Origin: Lentzea tibetensis
Lineage (GTDB): Bacteria; Actinomycetota; Actinomycetes; Mycobacteriales; Pseudonocardiaceae
Direction: 5' to 3'
Assembly (NCBI RefSeq): GCF_007845675.1
Contig: NZ_VOBR01000017.1
Location: 124,001-188,000, forward strand
DNA: 64,000 nt
The translations under genes were made by a program, and so were the position numbers. The notes below the pieces were generated by a model. It did no database searches. It was not told where the DNA came from and saw only the letters and a list, made by a program, of their open reading frames with translations. Of this stretch, positions 54,651 to 64,000 are shown one piece after another; positions within the stretch are counted from its first letter, which is position 1; every line of letters starts with the position of its first letter.

Positions 54651-56515
54651 GACAACTCCTCAGCGGTGAGGTACTTCTCCAGCTCGGTGCGTTCGAACAG
54701 GTCCAGCAGATCGGACCGGATCGGGATCTGCGGCTCCTCCTCGACCGAGACCGTGGAGTCGGACGTGGAGCAGACCAGCAGCTTGCGCCGCCACGACGAG
54801 TCCATGCCGGGGAAGTCGTCGCGGGTGTGACCGCCGCGCGACTCGGTGCGCAGCAACGCCGCGCGAGCGACGCACTCGGACACCACCAGCATGTTGCGCA
54901 GGTCCAGCGCCAGGTGCCAGCCGGGGTTGAACTGCCGGTGCCCCTCGACGGTCAGCGACGCGGCCCGCTCCTTCAGCTTCTCCAGGCGCTGCAGGGCTTC
55001 TTCCATCTCGCCCGCGCGCCGGATGATGCCGACCAGGTCGTTCATCGACTGCTGCAGCTCCATGTGCAGCGTGTACGGGTTCTCCCCGCCCTCCGCCTCG
55101 AACGGAGCCAGCGCCACCGCGGCGGCCTCCTGCACGGCCGCGTCCGAACAGGACGGACGCGTGGTCAGGCCGCGCACGTAGGAAGACGCGCCCTCACCGG
55201 CACGACGGCCGAACACCAGCAGGTCGGACAACGAGTTGCCGCCGAGCCGGTTCGAGCCGTGCATGCCGCCGGACACCTCGCCGCACGCGAACAGGCCCGG
55301 CACCGACGACGCCGCCGTGTCCGGGTCGACCTGCACGCCGCCCATGACGTAGTGGCAGGTCGGGCCGACCTCCATGGGCTGCGCGGTGATGTCGACGTCG
55401 GCCAGTTCCTTGAACTGGTGGTGCATCGACGGCAGCCTGCGCCGGATCTCCTCGGCGGGCAGGCGCGTCGACACGTCGAGGTAGACGCCGCCGTGCGGAG
55501 TTCCGCGACCGGCCTTCACCTCGGAGTTGATCGCGCGCGCGACCTCGTCGCGCGGCAGCAGCTCCGGTGGGCGCCGGTTGTTGGCCTGGTCGGTGTACCA
55601 GCGGTCCGCCTCGGCCTCGTTGTCCGCGTACTTGTCCTTGAACACCTCGGGGATGTACTCGAACATGAAGCGCTTGCCGTCGGAGTTGCGCAGCACGCCA
55701 CCGTCACCGCGGACGGACTCCGTGACCAGGATCCCCTTCACCGACGGCGGCCACACCATGCCGGTCGGGTGGAACTGGATGAACTCCATGTTGATCAGCG
55801 ACGCACCCGCGCGCAGCGCCAGTGCGTGCCCGTCGCCCGTGTACTCCCACGAGTTCGACGTCACCTTGAACGACTTGCCGATGCCGCCGGTCGCCAGGAT
55901 CACCGCGGGCGCCTCGAACAGCACGAACCGGCCGGACTCCCGCCAGTAGCCGAACGCGCCGGAGATCGCGCCGTCGTCCTGCACGAGGTCGGTGACGGTG
56001 AACTCCTGGAACACCTTCAGCCGCGACTCGTAGTCGCCGGTCTCCGCGAAGTCGTCCTGCTGCAACGACACGATCTTCTGCTGCAGCGAGCGGATCAGCT
56101 CGAGACCCGTGCGGTCGCCGACGTGCGCGAGCCGCGGGTACTCGTGGCCACCGAAGTTGCGCTGCGAGATGCGGCCGTCCGCGGTGCGGTCGAACAACGC
56201 GCCGTAGGTCTCCAGCTCCCACACCCGCTGCGGTGCTTCCTGCGCGTGCAGCTCGGCCATGCGCCAGTTGTTCAGGAACTTGCCGCCGCGCATCGTGTCG
56301 CGGAAGTGCACCTGCCAGCTGTCGGACGAGTTCACGTTGCCCATCGCCGCCGCGATGCCGCCCTCGGCCATCACGGTGTGAGCCTTGCCGAACAACGACT
56401 TGCAGAGCACCGCCGTGCGCATGCCGTGCTCACGGGCCTCGATCGCCGCACGCAGCCCGGCGCCACCGGCACCGATCACGAGAACGTCGAACGAATGCCG
56501 TTCCACCTCAGGCAA
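54647..56515 (-). CDS. sdhA: Succinate dehydrogenase/fumarate reductase flavoprotein subunit
   Basis: 622 residues from TTG 56515 (LPEVERHSFD), chosen for AAGGAG eight bases upstream; the frame's earlier codons lie inside sdhC. FAD site VIGAGGAGLRAAIEA, flavinylation-region GGIAAAMGN, substrate segment FHPTGM, and GSNRLGGNSLSDLLVFG are present. Oxidises succinate to fumarate in the TCA cycle. Confidence 0.93.
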   Translation of the reverse strand: MPEVERHSFDVLVIGAGGAGLRAAIEAREHGMRTAVLCKSLFGKAHTVMAEGGIAAAMGNVNSSDSWQVHFRDTMRGGKFLNNWRMAELHAQEAPQRVWELETYGALFDRTADGRISQRNFGGHEYPRLAHVGDRTGLELIRSLQQKIVSLQQDDFAETGDYESRLKVFQEFTVTDLVQDDGAISGAFGYWRESGRFVLFEAPAVILATGGIGKSFKVTSNSWEYTGDGHALALRAGASLINMEFIQFHPTGMVWPPSVKGILVTESVRGDGGVLRNSDGKRFMFEYIPEVFKDKYADNEAEADRWYTDQANNRRPPELLPRDEVARAINSEVKAGRGTPHGGVYLDVSTRLPAEEIRRRLPSMHHQFKELADVDITAQPMEVGPTCHYVMGGVQVDPDTAASSVPGLFACGEVSGGMHGSNRLGGNSLSDLLVFGRRAGEGASSYVRGLTTRPSCSDAAVQEAAAVALAPFEAEGGENPYTLHMELQQSMNDLVGIIRRAGEMEEALQRLEKLKERAASLTVEGHRQFNPGWHLALDLRNMLVVSECVARAALLRTESRGGHTRDDFPGMDSSWRRKLLVCSTSDSTVSVEEEPQIPIRSDLLDLFERTELEKYLTAEELS

Positions 56516-56526
56516 AGCAGTGCTCC

Positions 56527-57291
56527 TTAGTTGATGAACCGGAGGTCGGAGATCGTCCCCGAGGCGACCAGCGCGACGTACAGGTCGGTCAGGCACACGA
56601 AGATCAGCGACGCCCAGGCCAACTGCATGTGCTTGTTGTTGAGCTTCGAGATCTGGGTCCACATCCAGTACCGGACCGGGTGCTTGGAGAAGTGCTTCAG
56701 CCGCCCGCCCGCGATGTGCCGGCACGAGTGGCACGACAGCGTGTACGCGCCGAGCAGGGTCACGTTGGCCAGCAGCACGATGTTGCCGAGACCCACGCCC
56801 GTGCCGAACGCGACGATCGCGTCGTAGATGTTGATCAGCAGCAGGAGCGACGCCGCGTAGAAGAAGTAGCGGTGCAGGTTCTGCGCGATCAGCGGGAACT
56901 TCGTCTCACCGGTGTACTTGACGTGCGGCTCGGCCACGGCGCACGCGGGCGGCGACATCCACGCGGCCCGGTAGTAGGCCTTGCGGTAGTAGTAGCAGGT
57001 CACCCGGAACCCGAGCAGGAACGGCAGGATGATCACCGGCGGCGTCAGGAAGCCGGGCAGCTCGGGCAGCGGTGTCCCGAAGTGCGCCGCCGCGGGCAGG
57101 CACTCCTGGCTCAGGCACGGCGAGTACATCGGTGTGAGGTAGTGGTACTGGTCCACCCAGTAGAAGTCGCCCTGGAACGTCCGGAACGCCGCGTAGATCG
57201 AGATCAGCAGCAGCCCGACGAACGTCGTCAGGGGCGGCAGCCACCACCGGTCAGTGCGCAACGTCCGAGCGGCGATCTCAGCCCTCGACAT
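56527..57291 (-). CDS. sdhC: Succinate dehydrogenase membrane cytochrome b-type subunit
   Basis: 254 residues with five predicted helices (~20-40, ~75-95, ~125-150, ~160-185 and ~215-240), the single-polypeptide anchor type. His residues in helices (SCHSCRHIAGG, LHRYFFY) can serve as haem or quinone-site ligands. AAAGGTGAGG before the ATG. First gene of the sdhCAB operon. Confidence 0.85.
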   Translation of the reverse strand: MSRAEIAARTLRTDRWWLPPLTTFVGLLLISIYAAFRTFQGDFYWVDQYHYLTPMYSPCLSQECLPAAAHFGTPLPELPGFLTPPVIILPFLLGFRVTCYYYRKAYYRAAWMSPPACAVAEPHVKYTGETKFPLIAQNLHRYFFYAASLLLLINIYDAIVAFGTGVGLGNIVLLANVTLLGAYTLSCHSCRHIAGGRLKHFSKHPVRYWMWTQISKLNNKHMQLAWASLIFVCLTDLYVALVASGTISDLRFIN

Positions 57292-57329
57292 GCCTCACCT
57301 TTCGTTCCACTTCGCTGTGGTTGAACGGG

Positions 57330-57358
57330 TACGGCCCCCGCGCCAGGCGGGGGCCGTA
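57330..57358 (-). terminator. Hairpin between the 97-residue gene and sdhC
   Basis: 12-bp perfect stem TACGGCCCCCGC/GCGGGGGCCGTA with a five-base loop, 15 bases after the upstream gene's stop; it separates that gene from the sdh operon. Confidence 0.75.
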
Positions 57359-57372
57359 GTTATACCGCTGGG

Positions 57373-57666
57373 TCAGGTGCGGTGACGGTACCCGCCGAGC
57401 CCTTCGTCGTCCGCGTCCTTCCAAAGCGACTCGTCGTAGGGCGTGTCGGGTACGACGACCACCTCCCGTTCGACCTGAGGGGCCTCGCGCTGGCGCGGTG
57501 TGCTGTCCATGTCGACGAGCTCGGTGGCGTCGATGTCCATGCGCTCGACGTCGTTCGCGAGCCGCTGGACCGCGGCCACGTCGCCGTACCGCCCGCGCAG
57601 GTTGGACACGCAGTGGCGAAGCTGTCCGATGACCCGGCGCAGTTCGACGATCTCCGTGGATGTCAT
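57373..57666 (-). CDS. Conserved small acidic protein next to sdh operon
   Basis: 97 residues, a helical first half (ELRRVIGQLRHCVSNLRGRYGD) and an acidic tail (DESLWKDADDEG). GGAGG eight bases before ATG 57666, so the longer frame is rejected. No known function. The 57667-57885 gap holds divergent promoters; no clear motif seen. Confidence 0.65.
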   Translation of the reverse strand: MTSTEIVELRRVIGQLRHCVSNLRGRYGDVAAVQRLANDVERMDIDATELVDMDSTPRQREAPQVEREVVVVPDTPYDESLWKDADDEGLGGYRHRT

Positions 57667-57885
57667 GTGGGCACCTCCGTCCCAAGGTCGTGAGTGGCAC
57701 TCTGCCGTGATCGCCGTCACGTGACAAGCACCACAGGTAAGTTTCTCCGTCCCACCTACTGAATCGATTTTGCGACCGGGGCCACCCTTCACCTACGGTG
57801 TGTGGCGTCACGCCCGTCCGTGGGACGCCAAGGTTGTCGTCTCGACAGGGCCCCACCACGGCCCGTGATAACCCCGGAGACACCC

Positions 57886-59739
57886 ATGAGCGATCTGCAT
57901 CCCGTGCTGACAGCGGTCACCAACCGCATCGCGGCACGCAGCGCCGAGAGCCGCCGCGTGTACCTGGACCGCGTCGCGGCCGCCACGCAGGACAGCACCT
58001 CCCGGTCCGGCTTCGCCTGCAGCAACCTCGCCCACGGCTTCGCAGGCATCACCGGCGGCGACAAGGCCGCGCTCCGCGCGCTGCGCAAGCCCAACGTGGC
58101 GATCGTGTCGTCCTACAACGACATGCTGTCGGCGCACCAGCCGTTCCAGGACTACCCGGCGCTGATCAAGGACGCGGTGCGCGCCGCGGGTGGCGTGACC
58201 CAGTTCGCGGGCGGTGTGCCCGCCATGTGCGACGGCATCACCCAGGGCCGCGACGGCATGGAGCTGTCCCTGTTCAGCCGCGACGTGATCGCGATGTCGA
58301 CGGCCGTCGCGCTGTCGCACGAGATGTTCGACGCCAACCTCATGCTCGGCGTGTGCGACAAGATCGTGCCCGGCATGCTCATCGGCGCGCTCAGCTTCGG
58401 CCACCTGCCTGCGATCCTGGTGCCGGCCGGCCCGATGGCCAGCGGTCTCTCCAACAAGGAGAAGGCGCGCGTCCGGCAGCTCTACGCCGAGGGCCGCGCG
58501 ACCCGCGAGGAGCTCCTCGAAGCGGAGGCGCAGTCCTACCACTCGCCCGGCACCTGCACGTTCTACGGCACCGCGAACTCCAACCAGATGGTTGTCGAGG
58601 TCATGGGCCTGCACCTGCCGGGAGCGAGCTTCGTCCCGCCCGGCACCACGCTGCGCACCGCGCTGACCGAGTACGCGGGCACGCGCGCCGTCCAGATCAG
58701 CCGCGGGCCGGAGCACACGCCGATCGCGCAGATCGTGGACGTGAAGGCGGTCGTCAACGGCGTCGTCGCGCTGCTCGCCACCGGCGGCTCCACCAACCAC
58801 ACGATGCACCTCGTCGCCATCGCGTCTGCCGCGGGCATCGACCTGAGCTGGGACGACTTCTCCGACCTGTCGTCGATCGTCCCGCTGATCGCCCGCGTCT
58901 ACCCCAACGGCGGCGCGGACATCAACCACTTCCAGGCCGCGGGCGGCGTGCAGTTCGTCGTCGGCACGCTGCTCGACGCAGGCTTGCTGCACGAGGACGT
59001 GCACACCGTCGCCGGCCCCGGACTCGACCGGTACCGGCAGGAACCCGCGCTCATCGACGGCGCGCTGGTGTGGCGCGACGGTCCCGGCCGCAGCCTCGAC
59101 CTCGACGTGCTGCGCCCGGCGCACGACCCGTTCGCGCCCGACGGCGGCATGCGCATGCTGTCCGGCAACCTGGGCCGCTCGGTCATCAAGGTGTCGGCCG
59201 TCGCCGAGGCGGACCGGGTCGTCGAGGCCCCCGCGCGGGTGTTCACGACGCAGGAGGCGTTCCAGGACGCCTTCAAGGCCGGTGAGCTCGACCGCGACGT
59301 CGTCGTCGTGGTGCGCATGCAGGGCCCGCAGGCCAACGGCATGCCGGAACTGCACAAGCTGACGCCGCCGCTGGGTGTGCTGATGGACCGCGGCCACAAG
59401 GTGGCGCTGGTGACCGACGGCCGCATGTCCGGTGCGTCCGGCAAGATCCCGGCCGCCATCCAGCTGACGCCCGAGGCCGCGGTCGGCGGCCCGCTCGCCC
59501 GTGTCAACGACGGCGACCTCGTGCGTCTCGACGCGAACCGGGGCACGCTGGAGGTCGTGGTGGACGCCGTCGAGCTGGCGAACCGGCCGCTGGTGGACTT
59601 CCCGGCGACCGGCCGCGAGTGGGTCGGCACCGGCCGGGAGCTCTTCGCCGCGCTGCGCCGCACCGTCGGGCCCGCCGACCGGGGTGCGACCGTCTTCGGC
59701 CCGATCACCGCGGACCACTTCGCCCGCAACGTTTCGTGA
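57886..59739 (+). CDS. edd: Phosphogluconate dehydratase
   Basis: 617 residues. Entner-Doudoroff enzyme converting 6-phosphogluconate to 2-keto-3-deoxy-6-phosphogluconate. IlvD/Edd family with iron-sulfur Cys in [13 protein letters not shown] and [10 protein letters not shown], and the [12 protein letters not shown] segment. ATG 57886 has CGGAGA upstream. Normal length (~600). eda follows after 13 bp. The glucose-6-phosphate dehydrogenase step is not in the window. Confidence 0.95.
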   Translation: MSDLHPVLTAVTNRIAARSAESRRVYLDRVAAATQDSTSRSGFACSNLAHGFAGITGGDKAALRALRKPNVAIVSSYNDMLSAHQPFQDYPALIKDAVRAAGGVTQFAGGVPAMCDGITQGRDGMELSLFSRDVIAMSTAVALSHEMFDANLMLGVCDKIVPGMLIGALSFGHLPAILVPAGPMASGLSNKEKARVRQLYAEGRATREELLEAEAQSYHSPGTCTFYGTANSNQMVVEVMGLHLPGASFVPPGTTLRTALTEYAGTRAVQISRGPEHTPIAQIVDVKAVVNGVVALLATGGSTNHTMHLVAIASAAGIDLSWDDFSDLSSIVPLIARVYPNGGADINHFQAAGGVQFVVGTLLDAGLLHEDVHTVAGPGLDRYRQEPALIDGALVWRDGPGRSLDLDVLRPAHDPFAPDGGMRMLSGNLGRSVIKVSAVAEADRVVEAPARVFTTQEAFQDAFKAGELDRDVVVVVRMQGPQANGMPELHKLTPPLGVLMDRGHKVALVTDGRMSGASGKIPAAIQLTPEAAVGGPLARVNDGDLVRLDANRGTLEVVVDAVELANRPLVDFPATGREWVGTGRELFAALRRTVGPADRGATVFGPITADHFARNVS

Positions 59740-59752
59740 GTAGGAGAAGACA

Positions 59753-60379
59753 GTGACCACCGGAGCGGACCTGCTCGGACTGTCCCCCGTCATCCCGGTC
59801 GTCGTCGTGGACGACGCGAGCCACGCGGTGCCGCTGGCGCGGGCGTTGCTGCGCGGCGGGATCGGCGTGATCGAGCTGACCCTGCGCACCCCCGCCGCGC
59901 TGGAGGCCATCGAGCGGGTGGCGGCCGAGGTGCCGGACATCGTGATCGGCGCGGGCACCGTCACCGCGCCCGAGCACGCCGAGCAGGCCGCGAAGGCGGG
60001 TGCGCGGTTCCTCGTCACGCCGGGCACGACGGACCGGGTGCTGGACGCCGCCGAGGCGACCGGGCTGCCGTTCCTGCCCGGCGCGGCGACGGTGTCCGAG
60101 GTGATGCGGCTGGCCGAGCGCGGGCTCACCGCGCTCAAGTTCTTCCCCGCCGAGGCCGCGGGAGGCGTCGACTACCTGAAGTCCATCGGCGGGCCGATCC
60201 CGCACGTCCGGTTCTGCCCGACCGGCGGCATCACCCCGCAGTCGGCGCCGGACTACCTGAAGCTGCCGAACGTCGGGTGCGTCGGCGGCTCGTGGCTGGC
60301 GCCGAAGGACGCGCTCGCGGCGGGCGACTGGGACCGCGTCGAAGCACTCGCGGCAGCCGCCTCGTCACTCAGCGCGTGA
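59753..60379 (+). CDS. eda: 2-keto-3-deoxy-6-phosphogluconate aldolase
   Basis: 208 residues. Catalytic Lys in [14 protein letters not shown] (Schiff base), with [23 protein letters not shown] and PTGGI of the TIM barrel. Splits KDPG into pyruvate and glyceraldehyde-3-phosphate. GTG with AGGAGAAG upstream. Co-transcribed with edd. Confidence 0.96.
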   Translation: MTTGADLLGLSPVIPVVVVDDASHAVPLARALLRGGIGVIELTLRTPAALEAIERVAAEVPDIVIGAGTVTAPEHAEQAAKAGARFLVTPGTTDRVLDAAEATGLPFLPGAATVSEVMRLAERGLTALKFFPAEAAGGVDYLKSIGGPIPHVRFCPTGGITPQSAPDYLKLPNVGCVGGSWLAPKDALAAGDWDRVEALAAAASSLSA

Positions 60380-60384
60380 ACTGT

Positions 60385-60423
60385 GGTTAACGCCACGTCA
60401 CCAGTGTTGATGTGGCGTTAACC
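60385..60423 (+). terminator. Hairpin after eda
   Basis: 12-bp perfect stem GGTTAACGCCAC/GTGGCGTTAACC, 15-base loop, five bases after the eda stop. Confidence 0.8.
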
Positions 60424-60480
60424 CTCCGTTCAACCCACGGAGTGGTACACCCGTCCCACGGGACAGGAACAGGCCGCCTA

Positions 60481-60515
60481 TTGAGATTTTCTCGCGGAAT
60501 ACATCTAAAGATCAA
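60481..60515 (+). promoter_or_regulatory. Candidate promoter of the dikinase operon
   Basis: TTGAGA at 60481-60486 and an AT-rich stretch with TCTAAA about 17 bp later, in a conspicuously AT-rich 60-base island just upstream of the dikinase gene. Confidence 0.35.
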
Positions 60516-60559
60516 CATGTCACACTTGCTCGTTGCAATGAAGCACGAGAGGAGCAGGT

Positions 60560-62527
60560 GTGCCGGTCCAGGAAGCCGACGTCGCCGCATTGGTGGGCGA
60601 ACAGCTCACGCTGTCCGCATTCAACCAGCTTTCCGGAAGTCTCGGGGGCTATTCGTTCGTCAAGGTGGTCGTCGACCGGCAGAACTCCACGGTTCACTTC
60701 CTGAACAACGCGCGCCACGCGTTCCACGCCATCTACATCGGCGAGGAGATCCTGGGTGTGTCGAAGGAGGACATGCAGGCCTCCATCGACGAGTACAACC
60801 AGACCTTCTACCACGCCGCTGACAGGCGCTTCTACCTGGGCATTCTCTCGCTGCACGTGCGTGCGGACCGCAAGCTCTTCTCGCTGGAGACCGTCGAGGT
60901 CGACACCATGTCCTCGGACATGATCGAGTTCTTCTACGGATTCGTGCGCGACCACCTGGACCCGTCGCTCACGCTGCTCTTCAAGCCGGCGAACCACCTT
61001 CAGGAACAGTCCGTCGCGGAACTCCCCGCCGACCGGCTCCCCCGCATCCTCGCCCACGAATTGTTCTCCACGGCGCAGTTCGTCGCACTGAACTCCGGAA
61101 AGACGCGTGGCCGTTTGCGCGCGTTCCGCACCGAAGCCGAGTACCGCGCGAACACGCTCGAGTGGTACGACATCGTGGTCATGCACCGCGTGCCGGACGA
61201 CATTCCGCGCCTCGCGGGCATCATCAACGCCCACCACACGACTCCCCTGTCGCACACCAACGTCCTGGCGACCGGCTGGTCGATCCCGAACGCCATCCAG
61301 ATCGGCGCGTTCGACCTCATCGACCGGGAGAACCTCGACGGCCAGTGGGTCGAGTACGACGTCACCCCGGCGAGCGCGAGCGTCGGCCTGCGGCTGATCG
61401 ACGAGCCGGAGGACATCGGCCAGCGCCCGGCCTGGTACGCCCAGCGCATCTCGCTGGAGGAGCCGGAGTCGATCTACAACCCGATCGTCGGCCTCGGCGA
61501 GATCCGCTACAACGACGCGAACCGCTACGGCACCAAGGCCGCGAACCTCGGCGAGCTGCACCACGTGCTGCGCACCGAGTCCCCGCGCCGCCTGCTCGGC
61601 TTCTTCCAGGTGCCGCGCCCGCCGCGGGACAACCTGCTGCCGTACCTGGCGCGCCTGCTGGACGTGCCGGAGCACGCGGACCTGGTCGCCGCCGCGCAGC
61701 AGCTGCTCGCGAAGCGGGTCCGCGTGCCGCGCGGCATCGCGCTGCCGTTCTCGATGCAGCAGAGGTTCCTCCAGTCGTCGCCGAAGATCCAGCAGGCGAT
61801 CGGCAAGCTGAAGATGGCGCTCGAGCTCAACGCCAAGGAGATCGAGCCGCTCTGCGTCGAGCTGCAGCGCCTCATCCGCGCCACCAAGGTGCCGGACTTC
61901 CTGCTGAGCGAGCTGGACACCGCGCTGATCAGCCACCTCGCGGGCGTGCGCCACTTCGTCGTGCGCAGCTCGTCGAACGCCGAGGACCTCGCCGGGTTCT
62001 CCGCGGCGGGCATCTACGAGTCGTACAACCACGTCTCGTCGGCCGAGAAGATCGTCGAGAGCGTGAAGGACGTGTGGGCGTCGCTGGTGTCCGCGCGCAG
62101 CGTGCGGCTGCGTCAGCAGGCGGGCATCTCACTGGACGACTGCTTCATGGGCGTCGTGATCCAGGAGCAGGTCAACGCGGACTTCGGCGGCGTGCTCGTC
62201 ACGACGAACCCGATGAACCGCAACGACTTCCGCAACGTCTACGTCAACGTCTCGCCGAAGGTCACCGACGTCGTCGAAGGCTCGACGCTGCCGATGCAGT
62301 ACCTCTACTCCACTGTGGAGGGTGGTGGCCGCACGGTTTCCCTGGGTGACGCCGAGGAGGACCTGCACGAGGCCGCGCTCGACCAGCTGCAGCGCCTCGC
62401 GGTCGTCGGGCGGCTGCTCCAGTCGCACTTCTCGCCGGACTACACGTTCGACTCGCCGGTCGACATCGAGTGGCTCGCCACCGACGAGATCATCTACGTC
62501 CTCCAGCTGCGGCCGTACTCGATCTGA
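60560..62527 (+). CDS. Dikinase with phosphohistidine domain before the ATP-grasp domain
   Basis: 655 residues, GTG with GAGAGGAGCAGG upstream. Order: unassigned N-terminal domain (~1-160), a swivelling phosphohistidine-type domain (~165-285; candidate His ~232 in TTPLSHTNVLATG), then a PPDK-type ATP-grasp domain to the end (~300-655; YGTKAANLGEL, VRSSSNAEDLAGFSAAGIYES, FGGVLVTTNPMN, YVLQLRPYS). PEP synthase and Rph have ATP-grasp first; this order is that of glucan water dikinase, which phosphorylates starch. There is no carbohydrate-binding domain I can recognise. It phosphorylates an unknown substrate. The stop overlaps the MFS start (TGATG). Confidence 0.75.
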   Translation: MPVQEADVAALVGEQLTLSAFNQLSGSLGGYSFVKVVVDRQNSTVHFLNNARHAFHAIYIGEEILGVSKEDMQASIDEYNQTFYHAADRRFYLGILSLHVRADRKLFSLETVEVDTMSSDMIEFFYGFVRDHLDPSLTLLFKPANHLQEQSVAELPADRLPRILAHELFSTAQFVALNSGKTRGRLRAFRTEAEYRANTLEWYDIVVMHRVPDDIPRLAGIINAHHTTPLSHTNVLATGWSIPNAIQIGAFDLIDRENLDGQWVEYDVTPASASVGLRLIDEPEDIGQRPAWYAQRISLEEPESIYNPIVGLGEIRYNDANRYGTKAANLGELHHVLRTESPRRLLGFFQVPRPPRDNLLPYLARLLDVPEHADLVAAAQQLLAKRVRVPRGIALPFSMQQRFLQSSPKIQQAIGKLKMALELNAKEIEPLCVELQRLIRATKVPDFLLSELDTALISHLAGVRHFVVRSSSNAEDLAGFSAAGIYESYNHVSSAEKIVESVKDVWASLVSARSVRLRQQAGISLDDCFMGVVIQEQVNADFGGVLVTTNPMNRNDFRNVYVNVSPKVTDVVEGSTLPMQYLYSTVEGGGRTVSLGDAEEDLHEAALDQLQRLAVVGRLLQSHFSPDYTFDSPVDIEWLATDEIIYVLQLRPYSI

Positions 62528-63762
62528 TGCTGGGTCTTCGCGTACCGGCGACTCCGGATGTGGCGCGTGCCGTCCGCCTGACGTACGGCTTCCAGTTCTT
62601 CTTCGGGCTGCTGCTCTGGGTGCCGATCTTCTACGAGTACCAGAAGCAGCTCGGCATGACCGACGCGCAGATCTTCGGCATCCAGTCGATCTACTACATC
62701 GCGTTCTGCCTCATGGAGATCCCGACCGGCATGGTCGCGGACCGCTTCGACTACCGCACGTCGCTGTGGCTCGGCGCGGGCGTGCTCGTCGTGGCGAACA
62801 TGGTGCCGGTGTTCGCGGGGAACTACACCGGGTTCCTCGTGCACTTCCTGCTGATCGCGCTCGCCCGGTCGCTCATCTCCGGTGCGCAGAGCGCGTACCT
62901 GTACGAGTACCTGCACGCGCACGACGCGGGCCACCTGTACCTCAAGGTGGAAGGCGTCGGACGGTCGTACAGCCTGGTCGGCAAGATCGTGTACTGGCCG
63001 ATCATCGGCCTGCTGATGCAGTGGAACATGCCGTCGCCGTACTGGCTGACGGCGATCAACGCGGCCATCGCGGTCGTGCTGGCGTTGAAGCTGCCGCCGA
63101 TCCCGGGCTGGAAACGCCCAGAGGGCAAGACGTCCAAGCTGCTGGCCGGTGTCGGCGGTGCGTTCGGCGCGTTGAAGAAGTCGCGCTGGTTGCTGCTGCT
63201 GATGATCCAGGGCATCGCGATGTTCACGCTGGTGCGCATCCTGCAGGTCAACCTGTTCCAGCCGGTGCTGGAGTCCAAGGAGATCTCGGTCAACTGGTAC
63301 GGCTCGGTGCTCGCCGCGATGACGATCTTCGAGGCGGTCGCCGCGGCGCGGCCGCACTGGCTGTCGAAGAAGATCGGCCCGGCGAAGTCCGTGTTCGGCC
63401 TGACGATCGTGATGGCGCTGGCGATCGGGTTCGTCGTGCCCGCCGGCGGCGTGCTGACGGTCGTGCTGCTGTGCCTGTTCTCCGTCACGGCGGGCATGAG
63501 CTTCCCCATCCAGAAGAAGCTCCTCAACGACGCGATCCCGGATTCTCGTTACCGGGCAACGCTGTTGTCGATGGAGTCCATCATGGACCGTGCGGTGTGC
63601 GCCGTCGTGGCGGTCTTCCTCGGCGCCTACCTCGCGGGTGGTCAGCTGAACGAGTTCCTGCTGCTGTCGGCGGGCGTCACCGTCGTGCTGATGGCGTTGC
63701 TCGCCGGCCTGCTGATCGTCGTCAGGACCACAAGGCGGCGACGAGCTCAGCTCGTCCCGTGA
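62527..63762 (+). CDS. MFS transporter coupled to the dikinase
   Basis: 411 residues with 11-12 membrane helices. Motif-A-like loop GMVADRFDYRTS after helix 2. Translation is coupled to the dikinase by a one-base overlap, so the two proteins likely act on the same compound. Its 3' end overlaps the converging LuxR gene by 41 bp. Confidence 0.8.
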   Translation: MLGLRVPATPDVARAVRLTYGFQFFFGLLLWVPIFYEYQKQLGMTDAQIFGIQSIYYIAFCLMEIPTGMVADRFDYRTSLWLGAGVLVVANMVPVFAGNYTGFLVHFLLIALARSLISGAQSAYLYEYLHAHDAGHLYLKVEGVGRSYSLVGKIVYWPIIGLLMQWNMPSPYWLTAINAAIAVVLALKLPPIPGWKRPEGKTSKLLAGVGGAFGALKKSRWLLLLMIQGIAMFTLVRILQVNLFQPVLESKEISVNWYGSVLAAMTIFEAVAAARPHWLSKKIGPAKSVFGLTIVMALAIGFVVPAGGVLTVVLLCLFSVTAGMSFPIQKKLLNDAIPDSRYRATLLSMESIMDRAVCAVVAVFLGAYLAGGQLNEFLLLSAGVTVVLMALLAGLLIVVRTTRRRRAQLVP

Positions 63763-64000
63763 TGCCCAGCTTCCGGTAGACGCCGGACAGGTGCAGCTCG
63801 ACCGTGCGTCGGGTGAGGTGCAGGGTCTCGGCGATCTGCCGGTTGGTGAGACCCTGCGCCGCCATCCGCGCGACGCGGTTCTCCTGCTTGGTGAGGCCGT
63901 GCATCTGCACGTCCTCGTCGCGCGCTTCGTCGGCGATCAGCTTCCCCAGCGGGTTCGCGCCGCACGCGCGGGCGATGTCCAGCGCCTTGCGCAGGTGCGG
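63722..64000 (-). CDS. C-terminal part of a LuxR-family regulator (5' end outside window)
   Basis: The frame is open to the window edge. The visible 92 residues include a helical piece (LRKALDIARACGANPLGKLI) typical of the end of a TPR region in LAL/LuxR regulators, then the HTH LTKQENRVARMAAQGLTNRQ and RRTVELHLSGVYRKLGI. A regulator of unknown range; the dikinase/MFS pair is a possible target. Confidence 0.85.
   Translation of the reverse strand, partial: PHLRKALDIARACGANPLGKLIADEARDEDVQMHGLTKQENRVARMAAQGLTNRQIAETLHLTRRTVELHLSGVYRKLGITGRAELVAALWS

Overview
The window is high-GC DNA with a strong G/C third-codon bias and many GTG/TTG starts. It carries a mycothiol-dependent isomerase-type gene, TCGAAC-N4-GTTCGA SOS boxes and a block of housekeeping genes syntenic with other actinomycetes. 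I infer a filamentous actinomycete of the Pseudonocardiales (Lentzea/Saccharothrix-like). No rRNA, tRNA or CRISPR array was seen.

Layout. 0-10 kb: end of a polysaccharide-lyase-like gene, a CBS/metallo-hydrolase/DinB-fold operon, a HEAT-repeat protein, secreted and membrane proteins, folD, and an Rph-like dikinase facing a TetR gene with a 34-bp operator. 11-15.4 kb: accessory patch with two decayed ADP-ribosylglycohydrolase genes around a ferritin-like/serine-hydrolase pair, an HNH nuclease and a secreted trypsin-like protease. 15.4-45.8 kb: conserved backbone (nrdJ-nrdR, lexA, hflX, dapF, miaA, extradiol-dioxygenase-like gene, miaB, gluABCD), interrupted by an AfsR-type regulator, a coupled protease/inhibitor pair, a P450 with a divergent HTH regulator, an ArsR/MFS pair, a TAXI receptor with its two-component system, and a ~400-bp transposon relic. 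46-54 kb: small secreted proteins, including a tandem family of three intact copies and one gutted copy, a NarL-type two-component system, and a decayed DUF6879/XRE module. 54-64 kb: sdhCAB of the five-helix cytochrome type, Entner-Doudoroff genes edd-eda, and a dikinase with its domains in glucan-water-dikinase order, coupled to an MFS transporter beside a LuxR regulator.

How it fits together. NrdJ/NrdR make and regulate deoxynucleotides beside the SOS master repressor LexA. A small membrane protein divergent from lexA has two abutting SOS boxes and probably belongs to the damage response. MiaA and MiaB modify the same tRNA adenosine. GluABCD imports glutamate. Sdh, Edd and Eda are central carbon metabolism. 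The accessory stretches hold many secreted proteins and several genes in visible decay through internal deletions, frameshifts and a nonsense codon. The most unusual signals are a recurring hairpin with a TGGG(G) loop that holds the ribosome-binding site of five genes, and the atypical dikinase operon at the right edge.
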